Notes: generated by a model from the letters alone, not told the origin. 23,941 nt of DNA from Actinomycetes bacterium (GCA_030425055.1 JAUHVN010000009.1:1-23941), one strand, 5' to 3'; positions 1 through 7,118 are shown, counted from the first letter of the stretch. Made by a program: numbers and translations.

Positions 1-91
1 TGTTGCGCCCGACCTCGCCGAGGCCGCCGAGCGGCGTGACCCGCAGGGTGCCCTTCTCGAGGGCGGGCGGCTCGTAGGGGGTGTTCGGCAT
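1..91 (-). CDS. rnj: Ribonuclease J, N-terminal fragment (cut by window edge)
   Basis: Only the first 30 codons are present; the gene runs off the left edge. The peptide contains LRVTPLGGLGEVGRN, the characteristic opening of RNase J, a metallo-beta-lactamase/beta-CASP ribonuclease with 5'-exo and endonuclease activity in RNA processing and decay. The ATG at 91 is preceded by an AGAGGA ribosome-binding site about 6 nt upstream. It lies 51 nt downstream of dapA on the same strand, an order common in actinobacteria, so it is probably co-transcribed with dapA. Metal-binding motifs lie outside the window, so the call rests on the N-terminus and the gene order. Confidence 0.85.
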   Translation of the reverse strand, partial: MPNTPYEPPALEKGTLRVTPLGGLGEVGRN

Positions 92-118
92 GGCGTTCCT
101 CTCAGGATGCCGCTCGTG

Positions 119-137
119 CGGCGCGGAGCGTGCGCCG
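119..137 (-). terminator. Small hairpin between dapA and rnj
   Basis: A 6-bp stem (CGGCGC/GCGCCG) with a 7-nt loop fills part of the 51-nt gap between the dapA stop and the rnj start. It has no T-run. It could attenuate read-through into rnj or act as a processing site, and GC-rich chance pairing cannot be excluded. Confidence 0.25.
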
Positions 138-142
138 ACGCA

Positions 143-1120
143 TCATCGGGTGGTGCCCGACACCTTGGGCAGCGCGCCGCCGGCGGCGGCGTTGCGGTCG
201 GGACGGAAGTCGGAGAAGTCGGCGCCGGCGACACCCGAGACGAGCGCGAGCTCGTCTTCGATGATCGCGGCCTCCCATTCCTCGGGGCCGACCAGGGGAA
301 GCCGCACGCGCGGGCTGCCGATGCGGCCGAGGCCGTGCAGGATGTACTTCGCGGCGACGGTGCCCGGCACGTGGGTCATGGTCGCGCGGACGAGCGGCTC
401 GAGACGGCGGTGCTCGGCGGTCGCGGCGTGCAGGTCGCCGCGGTTGACGGCGTCGACGATCACGCGGTACGGCGCCGGGGCGATGTTCGCGGTCACGCCG
501 ATCAATCCGGTGGCGCCGATCGCCAGGTGCGGCAGCACGTTGGCGTCATCGCCCGAGAAGTACATCAGGCCCGTCTGATTGAGCACGCGGCTGACCTCGC
601 TGAAGTCGCCCTTGGCGTCTTTGATCGCGAGGATGTTCGGATGCTTGGCGAGGCGCAGGATCGTCTCGTACCGGATCGGAACGCCGGTGCGGCCCGGGAT
701 GTCGTAGAGGATGACGGGCAGGTCGGTCGCGTCGGCGACGAGGCGGAAGTGCGTCAGGATGCCGGCCTGCGTGGGCTTGTTGTAGTACGGCGTCACGATC
801 ATGATGCCGTCGGCGCCCGCGCGTTCGCTGGCCTTGTAGAGTTCGATCGCGTGGGCGGTCTCGTTCGAGCCGCCGCCGGTGATGATCTTCGCGCGGCCGG
901 CTGCGACGTCCTTGCCGACCTCGACGAGGCGCACCTTCTCGGCATCCGTCAGCGTCGACGTCTCGCCGGTGGTGCCGGTCACCACGATGCCGTCGGCACC
1001 CGCGGTCACGACGTCGTCGATGTGCTTCTCGACGGCGGGCCAGTCGACCTCGCCGTCGGCCGTCATCGGCGTGACGAGCGCGACGAGCACCTGTCCGAAG
1101 GGGTTGCCCGTGTGCGTCAT
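143..1120 (-). CDS. dapA: 4-hydroxy-tetrahydrodipicolinate synthase
   Basis: This enzyme condenses pyruvate with aspartate semialdehyde, the first committed step of lysine and meso-diaminopimelate synthesis in the cytoplasm. The product has 325 residues as a single TIM barrel, slightly longer than the usual ~295 because of a C-terminal tail. Visible family residues are the TGTTGE motif (T50-T51), PYYNKPTQ (Y112 region), YDIPGRTGV (Y139, R144) and the Schiff-base lysine K167 in AIKDAKGD. The ATG at 1120 has no Shine-Dalgarno sequence but lies 7 nt after a TAGCCT -10 box, so a leaderless mRNA is likely. The SDR gene ends 18 nt upstream and rnj follows downstream. The partner gene dapB is about 5 kb away in this window. 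Confidence 0.97.
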   Translation of the reverse strand: MTHTGNPFGQVLVALVTPMTADGEVDWPAVEKHIDDVVTAGADGIVVTGTTGETSTLTDAEKVRLVEVGKDVAAGRAKIITGGGSNETAHAIELYKASERAGADGIMIVTPYYNKPTQAGILTHFRLVADATDLPVILYDIPGRTGVPIRYETILRLAKHPNILAIKDAKGDFSEVSRVLNQTGLMYFSGDDANVLPHLAIGATGLIGVTANIAPAPYRVIVDAVNRGDLHAATAEHRRLEPLVRATMTHVPGTVAAKYILHGLGRIGSPRVRLPLVGPEEWEAAIIEDELALVSGVAGADFSDFRPDRNAAAGGALPKVSGTTR

Positions 1121-1127
1121 GGGTTCC

Positions 1128-1133
1128 AGGCTA
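1128..1133 (-). promoter_or_regulatory. -10 box of dapA (leaderless)
   Basis: TAGCCT on the minus strand is followed by 7 nt and then the dapA ATG. No convincing -35 is visible. It sits in the 18-nt gap after the SDR gene, so dapA can be transcribed independently of thyA-folA-SDR. Confidence 0.55.
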
Positions 1134-1138
1134 GCGGG

Positions 1139-1900
1139 CTACCGGCCACGTTCGCCGACGGCCGCCGACAGCCCGGGCGGCACCACGCGCGTGAGCGCGG
1201 TGAGCACCTTGTACTTCAGCGACGGCACCGACACCGCCTTGCCGCGCGCGGCATCCCGCAGCCCCTGGGCGACGACGTCGGGGGCGTTAAGCCACATCCA
1301 CCCGGGCACGCCCTCCTCGCCGGGAGGAGCCCCGGCGCGCTCGTGGAAGTTCGTGTGCGTGAATCCCGGGCACACCGCCGTCACCGTGACGCCGCGAGGC
1401 GAGTAGCGCGCGTTGGCCCAGCTGCTGAAATCGACGACCCAGCGCTTGCATGCGCCGTACGTCGAGCGAGGGATGAACGCCGCGACCGAGGCGACGTTGA
1501 TGATGCGACCGTGCCCTCGCTCGAGCATCGGCTCGAGGGCGGCGTGCATGAGACGCATCGGAGCGTCGACGTGCACCTGGAGATGCTTCACCTCGTCGGC
1601 GATGTCGTTGCGCTCGAAGGCCAGCGGCAGCCCGAAGCCCGCGTTGTTGACGAGCACCTCGATCGGCCTGTCCCGATCGGACAGCCGCTTGACCACCCGC
1701 GCGCGATCACGGCCCTCGGTGACGTCGGCGCGCAGCACCTCGGTGCCCACCCCGTAGCGGTCGGCGATCTCACCGCGCACGCGGTCGAGCGCCACGCGGT
1801 CGCGACCGACGAGCACGACGTCGGCTCCGCGTCCCGCGAGCTGCCGGGCGAACTCCTCGCCCAGGCCTGAACTGGCGCCGGTGATCAGCGCGGTGACCAT
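1139..1900 (-). CDS. Short-chain dehydrogenase/reductase
   Basis: A classical SDR oxidoreductase of 253 residues with one Rossmann domain; the substrate is not predictable. Visible motifs are the cofactor loop TGASSGLG (residues 7-14), NNAG (85-88), the catalytic serine S138 and Y148-x3-K152 in YGACK. The Arg/Asp pattern after beta-2 (VGRDR) suggests NADP(H) preference, an inference. It resembles the DltE/YqjQ-like group (COG0300). The ATG at 1900 has a GGGGAG site about 7 nt upstream and lies 4 nt after the folA stop, so it is probably the last gene of a thyA-folA-SDR operon. A folate or pteridine role is conceivable from position alone but is not shown by the sequence. Confidence 0.9.
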   Translation of the reverse strand: MVTALITGASSGLGEEFARQLAGRGADVVLVGRDRVALDRVRGEIADRYGVGTEVLRADVTEGRDRARVVKRLSDRDRPIEVLVNNAGFGLPLAFERNDIADEVKHLQVHVDAPMRLMHAALEPMLERGHGRIINVASVAAFIPRSTYGACKRWVVDFSSWANARYSPRGVTVTAVCPGFTHTNFHERAGAPPGEEGVPGWMWLNAPDVVAQGLRDAARGKAVSVPSLKYKVLTALTRVVPPGLSAAVGERGR

Positions 1901-1904
1901 GTGC

Positions 1905-2402
1905 TCACTCCCCTGCTCGGTGGTACGTCAGGAATCGGTAGCGGATGCCGCCGGTCGAGGTGTGCCATCCGTCCACCGGATCGGCAGCGACAGGCGCGAA
2001 TCCGTCGCGGGCGGGCGCGTAGGCGTCTCCTTCGACCTCGAGGTCGAGTTCGGTGACCTCGAGCACGTCGGCGGATCCGATGGCCTCGCCGTAGAGCTGC
2101 CCGCCGCCGATCACCCACACGTCGCCGTCGCCGGCCGCGGCGAGCGCATCGTCGAGCGAGCCCGCGCGCTCCGCACCGTCGGCGGCCCAGTCGCCGCGGC
2201 GTGTGACGACGATGTTGCGGCGTCCGGGCAGCGGGCGGAAGCGCTCCGGCAGCGAGTCCCACGTGCGTCGGCCCATCACGACGGGCGCACCCCACGTGAC
2301 GGCGCGGAAGTGGGCGGCATCCTCGGGCACATTCCACGGCATCCCGCCGTCGGCGCCGATCACGCCGCCATGGGCCTCGGCCCAGACGAGTCCGACGGTC
2401 AT
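1905..2402 (-). CDS. folA: Dihydrofolate reductase
   Basis: This enzyme reduces dihydrofolate to tetrahydrofolate with NADPH and regenerates the cofactor oxidised by thymidylate synthase. The product has 165 residues, normal for bacterial DHFR. Visible family features are the N-terminal VGLVWAEAHGGVIG strand-loop, the MPW segment (W23), the substrate carboxylate D28 in NVPEDAAHF, VVMGRRTWDSLP, and the GGG turn in WVIGGGQLYG. The start is the ATG at 2402, which overlaps the thyA stop as ATGA, indicating translational coupling. A longer in-frame opening upstream is antiparallel to thyA coding and has no support. Confidence 0.96.
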   Translation of the reverse strand: MTVGLVWAEAHGGVIGADGGMPWNVPEDAAHFRAVTWGAPVVMGRRTWDSLPERFRPLPGRRNIVVTRRGDWAADGAERAGSLDDALAAAGDGDVWVIGGGQLYGEAIGSADVLEVTELDLEVEGDAYAPARDGFAPVAADPVDGWHTSTGGIRYRFLTYHRAGE

Positions 2403-3202
2403 ACGGCGACGGCGCCCCGGATGGCGGGGTGGTGCTGGTAGTCCTCGATCACGAAGTCCTCGTACCGGTAGTCGAAGATCGACGCCGGCCGGCGCCCGAG
2501 GCGCAGGGTCGGATACGGGTACGGCTCTCGCGAGAGCTGCTCGCGAACCTGCTCGAGATGGTTGTCGTAGATGTGGCAGTCCCCGCCGGTCCACACGAAG
2601 TCGCCGGGTTCGAGATCGGCCTGCTGCGCCATCATGACCGTCAGCAGCGCGTACGAGGCGATGTTGAACGGCACGCCCAGGAACATGTCGGCGCTGCGCT
2701 GGTACAGCTGGCACGACAGGCGCCCGTCAGCGACGTAGAACTGGAAGAACGCGTGGCACGGGGCCAGCGCCATGTCGGGGATGTCGGCGGGATTCCAGGC
2801 CGAGACGATGATGCGGCGCGAGTCGGGGTCGGTGCGGATCTGCTCGACGACCTGCGCGATCTGGTCGATGTGGCGCCCGTCGGGCGTCGGCCACGACCGC
2901 CACTGCACTCCGTAGACGGGCCCGAGCTCGCCGTCGGCATCCGCCCATTCGTCCCAGATCGTCACGCCGTGCTCCTGCAGCCAGCCCACGTTCGACTCGC
3001 CCCGCAGGAACCACAGCAGCTCGTACGCGACGGACTTGAAGTGGACGCGCTTGGTCGTGATCAGGGGGAAGCCCTCGGAGAGATCGAAGCGGATCTGGCG
3101 GCCGAAGACGCTCGTGGTGCCGGTGCCGGTGCGATCGTCGCGGTGGGTTCCGTTCGCCAGCACGTCGCGCAGCAGGTCTTCATACGGGGTCGGCACGGTC
3201 AC
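2399..3202 (-). CDS. thyA: Thymidylate synthase (ThyA type)
   Basis: This enzyme methylates dUMP to dTMP using methylene-tetrahydrofolate and releases dihydrofolate for the adjacent folA product. With the GTG at 3202 the product has 267 residues, matching the ~264 norm. Visible features are the RTGTGT phosphate-binding loop near the N-terminus, the nucleophile C149 in APCHAFFQFYV, QRSADMFLGVPFNI and HIYDNH. The start was chosen because MTVPTPYEDLLRDVL is a typical family N-terminus and because a TATCGT -10 box lies exactly 7 nt upstream, which fits a leaderless mRNA. Alternative starts are the GTG at 3211 and a longer opening to 3304 with no homology. It heads the thyA-folA-SDR unit. Confidence 0.96.
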   Translation of the reverse strand: MTVPTPYEDLLRDVLANGTHRDDRTGTGTTSVFGRQIRFDLSEGFPLITTKRVHFKSVAYELLWFLRGESNVGWLQEHGVTIWDEWADADGELGPVYGVQWRSWPTPDGRHIDQIAQVVEQIRTDPDSRRIIVSAWNPADIPDMALAPCHAFFQFYVADGRLSCQLYQRSADMFLGVPFNIASYALLTVMMAQQADLEPGDFVWTGGDCHIYDNHLEQVREQLSREPYPYPTLRLGRRPASIFDYRYEDFVIEDYQHHPAIRGAVAV

Positions 3203-3209
3203 GCCTGTC

Positions 3210-3215
3210 ACGATA
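3210..3215 (-). promoter_or_regulatory. -10 box of thyA (leaderless)
   Basis: TATCGT on the minus strand, a good match to TANNNT, is followed by 7 nt and the preferred thyA GTG. The first nucleotide of the mRNA would be the start codon. No clear -35 is seen. Confidence 0.55.
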
Positions 3216-3319
3216 CCGCCGCGCCTCGCGGTGGGGCGCGCGCGGCATGCCGGGCGCCGCCGGTTACGACCGGTTTCGTCATCTTCGGCGATATCGGGAT
3301 CCATTCAGCCGCACGCAGT

Positions 3320-3325
3320 TATCCT
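3320..3325 (+). promoter_or_regulatory. -10 box of the thioredoxin-DUF4395 pair
   Basis: TATCCT is followed by 8 nt and a GTG at 3334. This places transcription and translation starts together and argues against the nearby ATG at 3328, which lies only 2 nt after the box. The 3216-3319 interval upstream is the divergent spacer with thyA and holds only short GC-rich dyads. Confidence 0.45.
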
Positions 3326-3333
3326 GAATGGCT

Positions 3334-3765
3334 GTGACCGCTCTCACCGCCCTCATCGTCGTCGCCGTGCTCCTCACGGCGACCGCCGGCGTCGGCGCAT
3401 ACGTGCGCTGGCGCCAGGGGCGACCCAGTCGGCACATCGAGCACGAGGTCATCCAGCCCGAGCGACTGGGCGCCGACGGCCTCGGCGAGGTCGCGACCCT
3501 GCTGCAGTTCAGCACCGAGATGTGCGCGCGGTGCCCCGGTCTTCACCGCACCCTGTCGGAGATCGCCGACGCACGCGACGGCGTCCGCCACCTGAACATC
3601 GACCTCACGCACCGGCCCGACATCGCGAAGCACTTCCACGTGCTGCAGACCCCCACCACACTCGTGCTCGACCGCGACGGCGTCGTCCAGACGCGTTTCG
3701 GCGGCACACCCAGCCGCCACGTCGTCGAGCTGGAGCTGACCAGAATGGCGGCCGTCGATGCCTGA
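3334..3765 (+). CDS. Membrane-anchored thioredoxin-like protein
   Basis: A 143-residue protein with an N-terminal hydrophobic segment (about residues 2-23), which could be a signal anchor, followed by a thioredoxin fold. The redox motif is CARC (C64, C67) in QFSTEMCARCP, and the expected cis-proline is present (TPTT, about P107). This predicts a dithiol-disulfide exchange protein at the membrane; its electron donor and target are not identified. The start is uncertain: GTG 3334 fits the leaderless promoter, while ATG 3328 would add two residues and has no ribosome-binding site. The end overlaps the DUF4395 gene by 8 nt, so the two are translationally coupled. Divergent from thyA. Confidence 0.8.
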   Translation: MTALTALIVVAVLLTATAGVGAYVRWRQGRPSRHIEHEVIQPERLGADGLGEVATLLQFSTEMCARCPGLHRTLSEIADARDGVRHLNIDLTHRPDIAKHFHVLQTPTTLVLDRDGVVQTRFGGTPSRHVVELELTRMAAVDA

Positions 3766-4270
3766 TCCGCACTCCGTCGAGATCGACGCCCGAGGTCCCC
3801 GCTTCGCTGCCGGGATCACGTCAGTGCTGCTGCTCGTGGTGGTGTTCCTCGGACTCACGGGACCGTCGGCCGGCCCGGTACAGACGGCGTCCGTCGCGCA
3901 GCGCGCGCTCGACCCGGCATTCCTGCTGCTTCTGGGCACGGCTCTGCTGTTCCTGTGGGGCGTCCTCTCGCCGCGTACGGCACCGTGGGCCGTGCTGTAT
4001 CGCCGTGTCGTCGCCCCCCGACTACCGGCACCGACCGAGTTCGAGGACCCGCGTCCGCCGCGCTTCGCGCAGGGCGTCGGTCTCACCGTCGTGGGCATCG
4101 GGCTGGTGCTCCATCTCGCGGGGGTGCCGTGGGCGCTGGTCGTCGCCGCGGCCATGGCGTTCGTCGCCGCCTTCCTCAGCGCGGCATTCGGCGTGTGCCT
4201 CGGATGCCACATGTACCTGCTGCTGCAGCGCGTCGGTCTCGTCGGCCGCGAACGGCCGGCGCAGGTCTGA
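3758..4270 (+). CDS. DUF4395 family membrane protein
   Basis: A 170-residue integral membrane protein with about four hydrophobic segments (roughly residues 17-34, 53-70, 106-122 and 125-145). The C-terminus has CLGCHMYLLL (C147 and C150), typical of DUF4395 and forming a CxxC pair next to the last membrane segment. The molecular function of the family is not established. The 8-nt overlap with the thioredoxin-like gene and the paired CxxC motifs suggest the two proteins exchange electrons across or at the membrane, which is inference. The ATG at 3758 is the only sensible start. Confidence 0.85.
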   Translation: MPDPHSVEIDARGPRFAAGITSVLLLVVVFLGLTGPSAGPVQTASVAQRALDPAFLLLLGTALLFLWGVLSPRTAPWAVLYRRVVAPRLPAPTEFEDPRPPRFAQGVGLTVVGIGLVLHLAGVPWALVVAAAMAFVAAFLSAAFGVCLGCHMYLLLQRVGLVGRERPAQV

Positions 4271-4287
4271 GGCGCGGCCTGCCGCAC

Positions 4288-4303
4288 ACGCGGCGAGCCG
4301 CGT
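4288..4303 (+). terminator. Hairpin after the DUF4395 gene
   Basis: ACGCGG and CCGCGT form a 6-bp stem with a CGAG loop, 18 nt after the DUF4395 stop. It lacks a T-tract, so intrinsic termination is only a possibility. The rest of the 4271-4347 gap holds the osmC promoter. Confidence 0.35.
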
Positions 4304-4334
4304 CAACCCGTCGCGCCGCGGCATCCGTCGCCGT

Positions 4335-4340
4335 TAGGCT
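4335..4340 (+). promoter_or_regulatory. -10 box ahead of the osmC leader ORF
   Basis: TAGGCT is followed by 7 nt and an ATG at 4348 that opens a 14-codon ORF. Spacing equals that of dapA, thyA and dapB in this window. No strong -35 is seen. Confidence 0.5.
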
Positions 4341-4347
4341 GACCGCG

Positions 4348-4392
4348 ATGAGCCCCGGCGCGGGGCCGCGCCGACGAGGGAGGCCGACATGA
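4348..4392 (+). CDS. Possible 14-residue leader peptide of osmC
   Basis: The predicted peptide is MSPGAGPRRRGRPT. Its ATG lies 7 nt after a TAGGCT -10 box, so the mRNA would begin at this codon and be read without a ribosome-binding site. Its TGA stop overlaps the osmC ATG as ATGA. The first half contains a GC-rich 6-bp hairpin (GCCCCG/CGGGGC, 4352-4366). The Arg-Arg-Arg-Gly-Arg stretch overlaps the osmC Shine-Dalgarno sequence. Such an ORF could couple osmC translation to the leader or sense Arg/Pro translation. It could instead be an untranslated 41-nt leader that happens to be open. Confidence 0.4.
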   Translation: MSPGAGPRRRGRPT

Positions 4393-4814
4393 CCGTCACG
4401 AGCGAAGCGAGCACCGCCTGGAAGGGCAGCCTCATGGACGGGGCCGGCGAGGTCACCCTCCTGTCGTCGGGTCTGGGTTCGTTCGACGTGAACTGGAAGG
4501 CCCGCAGCGAAGGCTCCACGAGCACGACCACGCCCGAAGAACTGCTCGCCGCGGCGCACTCGGCATGCTTCTCGATGGCCCTCTCGCACGCGCTCGCCGG
4601 CAACGGCACTCCCCCGGAGTCGATCGACGCCACGGCATCGGTGACGTTCAAGCCGGGTACCGGCATCACCGGCAGCCACCTCAACGTCAACGCGGTCGTG
4701 CCCGGCATCGACCCCGACGACTTCGCGCGCATCGCGGCCGAGGCGAAGGCCGGATGCCCCGTCTCGCAGGCCCTGGCGGGCATCGAGATCACCCTCGAGG
4801 CCACGCTTGCCTGA
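4389..4814 (+). CDS. OsmC family peroxiredoxin-like protein
   Basis: OsmC/Ohr-family proteins reduce organic hydroperoxides with a pair of cysteines. The 141-residue length is normal. Visible family signatures are TPEELLAAAHSACFSM (peroxidatic C60, with E50/E51 just before) and AGCPVSQAL (resolving C123). The pattern of the second motif and the short N-terminus suit the OsmC subgroup rather than Ohr; I do not assign a symbol. The ATG at 4389 has AGGGAGG 6 nt upstream. The gene overlaps the next ORF by 8 nt and lies downstream of the thioredoxin-like/DUF4395 pair, which could supply reducing equivalents (inference). Confidence 0.92.
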   Translation: MTVTSEASTAWKGSLMDGAGEVTLLSSGLGSFDVNWKARSEGSTSTTTPEELLAAAHSACFSMALSHALAGNGTPPESIDATASVTFKPGTGITGSHLNVNAVVPGIDPDDFARIAAEAKAGCPVSQALAGIEITLEATLA

Positions 4815-5715
4815 CGCTCGCAAGGTGGTCGTGGCCGGAGCATCCGGCCTCATCGGCGGAGCGCTCGTCGACAGCCTGCGCGCCGACGGCGTCGAGGTGA
4901 CGACGCTCGTACGTCGGCCGGCCGAGGCGCCGCACGAAGTGGAGTGGCTCACCGACGCGCAGACGCTCGATCCGTCGGTCCTCGACGGCGCGGACGCCGT
5001 CGTGTGCCTCAACGGCGCGAGCATCGGCCGGTTCCCCTGGACGGCGCACTACCGCAACACGCTGCTGTGGTCGCGCATCGTGCCGACCCGCGCGATCGCC
5101 CGCGCGCTGCGCGAACTCGGCGCCGGCGCCCCCGCGTACGTGTCGGCGTCGGCGGTCGGCTACTACGGATCGGCGCCGGGTGAGCGCCTCGACGAGAGCG
5201 CACCGCGCGGCGAGACCTTCCTCGCCGATCTGTGCGGCGAGTGGGAGGCGGCCGCGGCCGCGGCATCCGATCACACGCGCGTGGCGATGCTGCGCACCGC
5301 ACCCGTCGTGCACGAACAGGGCGTGCTCAAGCCCCTGCTCCTGCTGACGAAGCTCGGCGTGAGCGGCCCGATCGGCCGGGGCACGCAGGCGTGGCCGTGG
5401 ATCTCGCTGGAGGACGAGATCGCCGCGATCCGCCACGTGATCGACGGAGACGTCGAGGGGCCGGTCAATCTCAGCGGCCCGACCCGGGCGACGGCGAACG
5501 ACCTGGGCTTCGCCCTCGCCGTGCGGATGAACCGCCCCTTCCTGCTGCGTGCGCCGGAGTGGGGCATGAAGCTCGTGCTCGGGAAGGACGCCACCGAGGC
5601 GATCCTGACGGCCGACATGCACATCGTGCCCGCCGTGCTCGAGGCGTCCGGCTTCACGTTCGCCCACCCGACGGTCGAGGACGCGGTCGCCGCGGCGGTG
5701 CCGGCGGCGTCGTAG
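4807..5715 (+). CDS. TIGR01777-family epimerase-like protein
   Basis: A 302-residue extended-SDR protein of the TIGR01777/YfcH family (DUF1731 C-terminal region). Visible motifs are GASGLIG (11-17) for NAD(P) binding, NGASIG (69-74), SASAVGYYG (113-121, active-site tyrosine region) and PWISLEDE near residue 200. The physiological substrate of the family is unknown. The start is TTG at 4807, 6 nt after GAGG, overlapping the osmC stop by 8 nt; the next GTG (4825) would remove the start of the nucleotide-binding strand. Probably co-translated with osmC. The stop lies 4 nt from the end of the convergent TPR gene. Confidence 0.9.
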   Translation: MPDARKVVVAGASGLIGGALVDSLRADGVEVTTLVRRPAEAPHEVEWLTDAQTLDPSVLDGADAVVCLNGASIGRFPWTAHYRNTLLWSRIVPTRAIARALRELGAGAPAYVSASAVGYYGSAPGERLDESAPRGETFLADLCGEWEAAAAAASDHTRVAMLRTAPVVHEQGVLKPLLLLTKLGVSGPIGRGTQAWPWISLEDEIAAIRHVIDGDVEGPVNLSGPTRATANDLGFALAVRMNRPFLLRAPEWGMKLVLGKDATEAILTADMHIVPAVLEASGFTFAHPTVEDAVAAAVPAAS

Positions 5716-5719
5716 CGTC

Positions 5720-6175
5720 TCAGCGGCCGCCGCGCCGCTCGTCGGCCTCCAGGCGGATCGCAGTGCGCACGGCCTCGCGGGCACGGCGTCGGTCCCCCGC
5801 GCCGTCGTACGCGAGGCCGAGGCGGTACCAGGCCCGCCAGTCGTCGGGGTGCGCCTCGACGTCGGCGCGGAAGTCGGGGAAGAGCGCGTCGACCTCGTCG
5901 CGCACCGGCCGGCCGCTCGGGCGCACGGCCACGTCGATGTCGGGCAGACCGCCCTGCGCCTCGAGTGTGCGGCCCAGCTGGGTGGCTCGGTGCCCGAACC
6001 ACAGCTCGCGGCCCAGCGCCCATGCGGCGATGAGCGGAAGGGTGATGAGCGCCACCCCCATCGCGATGCCGACGCCGTCGCCGCTGAGCAGCAGCAGCAC
6101 CGCGCGCTGCCCCACGAGCACGATGTAGAGCGCGAGGAGCACCGCCATGACGGCGACGCCGATGCGTGCGCTCAT
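5720..6175 (-). CDS. Small membrane protein with a TPR-like repeat
   Basis: A 151-residue protein with two hydrophobic segments (about residues 5-27 and 34-55) followed by a soluble region. Near the C-terminus, DDWRAWYRLGLAYDGAGDRR and the helix after it resemble a single tetratricopeptide repeat, suggesting protein-protein interaction at the membrane. I do not recognise a named family. Its ATG overlaps the dapB stop (ATGA), so it is coupled to dapB. A link to cell-wall precursor supply is only suggested by position. Confidence 0.8.
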   Translation of the reverse strand: MSARIGVAVMAVLLALYIVLVGQRAVLLLLSGDGVGIAMGVALITLPLIAAWALGRELWFGHRATQLGRTLEAQGGLPDIDVAVRPSGRPVRDEVDALFPDFRADVEAHPDDWRAWYRLGLAYDGAGDRRRAREAVRTAIRLEADERRGGR

Positions 6176-6984
6176 GCGCCGGTGGCGCGGGCGACCTGTC
6201 CGGGCACGCCCTTCTCGGACACCGGGGCGTCGGCCGCGGCGCGCGGCTTGCGCAGGCCGATGTCGACGAAGCTGTCCAGGCCGACGACGACGCCGGTCGC
6301 CTCGCGAGCGCCGTGCAGGGCGATGCGGATGCCGGGGGCGTAGGCCAACGCCGGCTCGACGGTGTCGTGGGTGACGGTGAGCGATTCACCCGGGCCGGCG
6401 AGGATCACATCCTGGCGCGCGACGACGCCGGGGCGGCGCAGCGAATGGATCGGCACGCTCGCGACCTGCTGGCCGCGCGCGCGCTGGTCGACGTGGGGCG
6501 AGGCGACGGGGCCGACACCGCTGCGCGCGGCGCCGATGACCTCGGCGGTGCGCACGGCCGTGCCGCTCGGCGAGTCGATCTTCGTCTCGCGATGCGCCTC
6601 GACGATCTCGATCGAAGGGAAGAACGGTGCCGCGGCGGCCGCGAGCGCTGAGCCGATGACCGACCCGAGCGAGAAGTTGGGGATGAAGACCGCCCCGGTG
6701 CCGGCCTCCTTGACCGCGGAGCGGATCAGCGCGACGCGTTCGCTCGACCACCCCGAGGTGCCGACGAGCACGTTCTGTCCGCGCTCGATCGCCGCTCGGA
6801 CGACCTCCATCGAGGCCGCCGGGATCGAGGCATCCACCACCAGGTCAGCGCCGTCGAGTTCGTCGAGGCTCGACGACGACGTCAGGATCGCCACCACCTC
6901 GAACCCGTCCTCGGCCTCGACCACGTCGCGGATGATGCCGCCGAGCTTGCCGGTGCCGCCCACGATGGCCACGCGCGTCGTCAT
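6172..6984 (-). CDS. dapB: 4-hydroxy-tetrahydrodipicolinate reductase
   Basis: This enzyme reduces the DapA product with NAD(P)H in the lysine/diaminopimelate pathway. The product has 270 residues. Visible features are the nucleotide-binding loop VGGTGKLGG (8-16), the GTSGWS loop (75-80), FSLGSVIG (104-111), and EAHRETKIDSPSGTA (129-143) with catalytic H131 and K135 and the substrate-binding SGT. The usual second histidine of the HH pair is arginine here (H131-R132), which need not affect activity. The ATG at 6984 is chosen because TAGGAT lies exactly 7 nt upstream (leaderless) and AGGA also precedes it; longer openings to 7047 run into the inverted repeat. A ~30-residue tail extends past the last conserved segment. 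Confidence 0.95.
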   Translation of the reverse strand: MTTRVAIVGGTGKLGGIIRDVVEAEDGFEVVAILTSSSSLDELDGADLVVDASIPAASMEVVRAAIERGQNVLVGTSGWSSERVALIRSAVKEAGTGAVFIPNFSLGSVIGSALAAAAAPFFPSIEIVEAHRETKIDSPSGTAVRTAEVIGAARSGVGPVASPHVDQRARGQQVASVPIHSLRRPGVVARQDVILAGPGESLTVTHDTVEPALAYAPGIRIALHGAREATGVVVGLDSFVDIGLRKPRAAADAPVSEKGVPGQVARATGA

Positions 6985-6991
6985 GGGGTCC

Positions 6992-6997
6992 ATCCTA
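6992..6997 (-). promoter_or_regulatory. -10 box of dapB (leaderless)
   Basis: TAGGAT on the minus strand is followed by 7 nt and the dapB ATG, the same geometry as dapA. It lies about 30 nt from the proximal arm of the 7030-7118 inverted repeat. Confidence 0.55.
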
Positions 6998-7029
6998 GGC
7001 GGGGCGGATCGGCGGACTCCCCCGCAGCG

Positions 7030-7118
7030 CGTGCCCAACTCCTCCAATCCGACCCCCGGTCACGCGTTGCGGCGGCGTGTCGGGCCTTCCGCCGCACGGA
7101 TTGCAGGAGTTGGGCACG
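7030..7118. repeat. 22-bp inverted repeat with nested hairpin between dapB and a GNAT gene
   Basis: Arm 1 (7030-7051) begins CGTGCCCAACTCCT. Arm 2 (7097-7118) is its reverse complement with one mismatch over 22 bp (C at 7044 faces C at 7104). The 45-bp spacer contains a further perfect 8-bp stem (TGCGGCGG 7068-7075, CCGCCGCA 7089-7096) abutting arm 2. The pair lies between two divergently transcribed genes. It could be a non-autonomous dispersed repeat, a paired operator or a cruciform. It lies outside the preferred coding regions. Confidence 0.8.

Noticed and set aside
5722..5739. AGCGGC/GCCGCT hairpin as a terminator between the epimerase and TPR genes
   Set aside because: It lies inside the last codons of the TPR gene, is only 6 bp and GC-rich, and has no tail; chance is likely.
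6985..7047. Longer dapB start
   Set aside because: Codons before 6984 precede the TAGGAT box and enter the inverted repeat; the Rossmann strand begins right at 6984.
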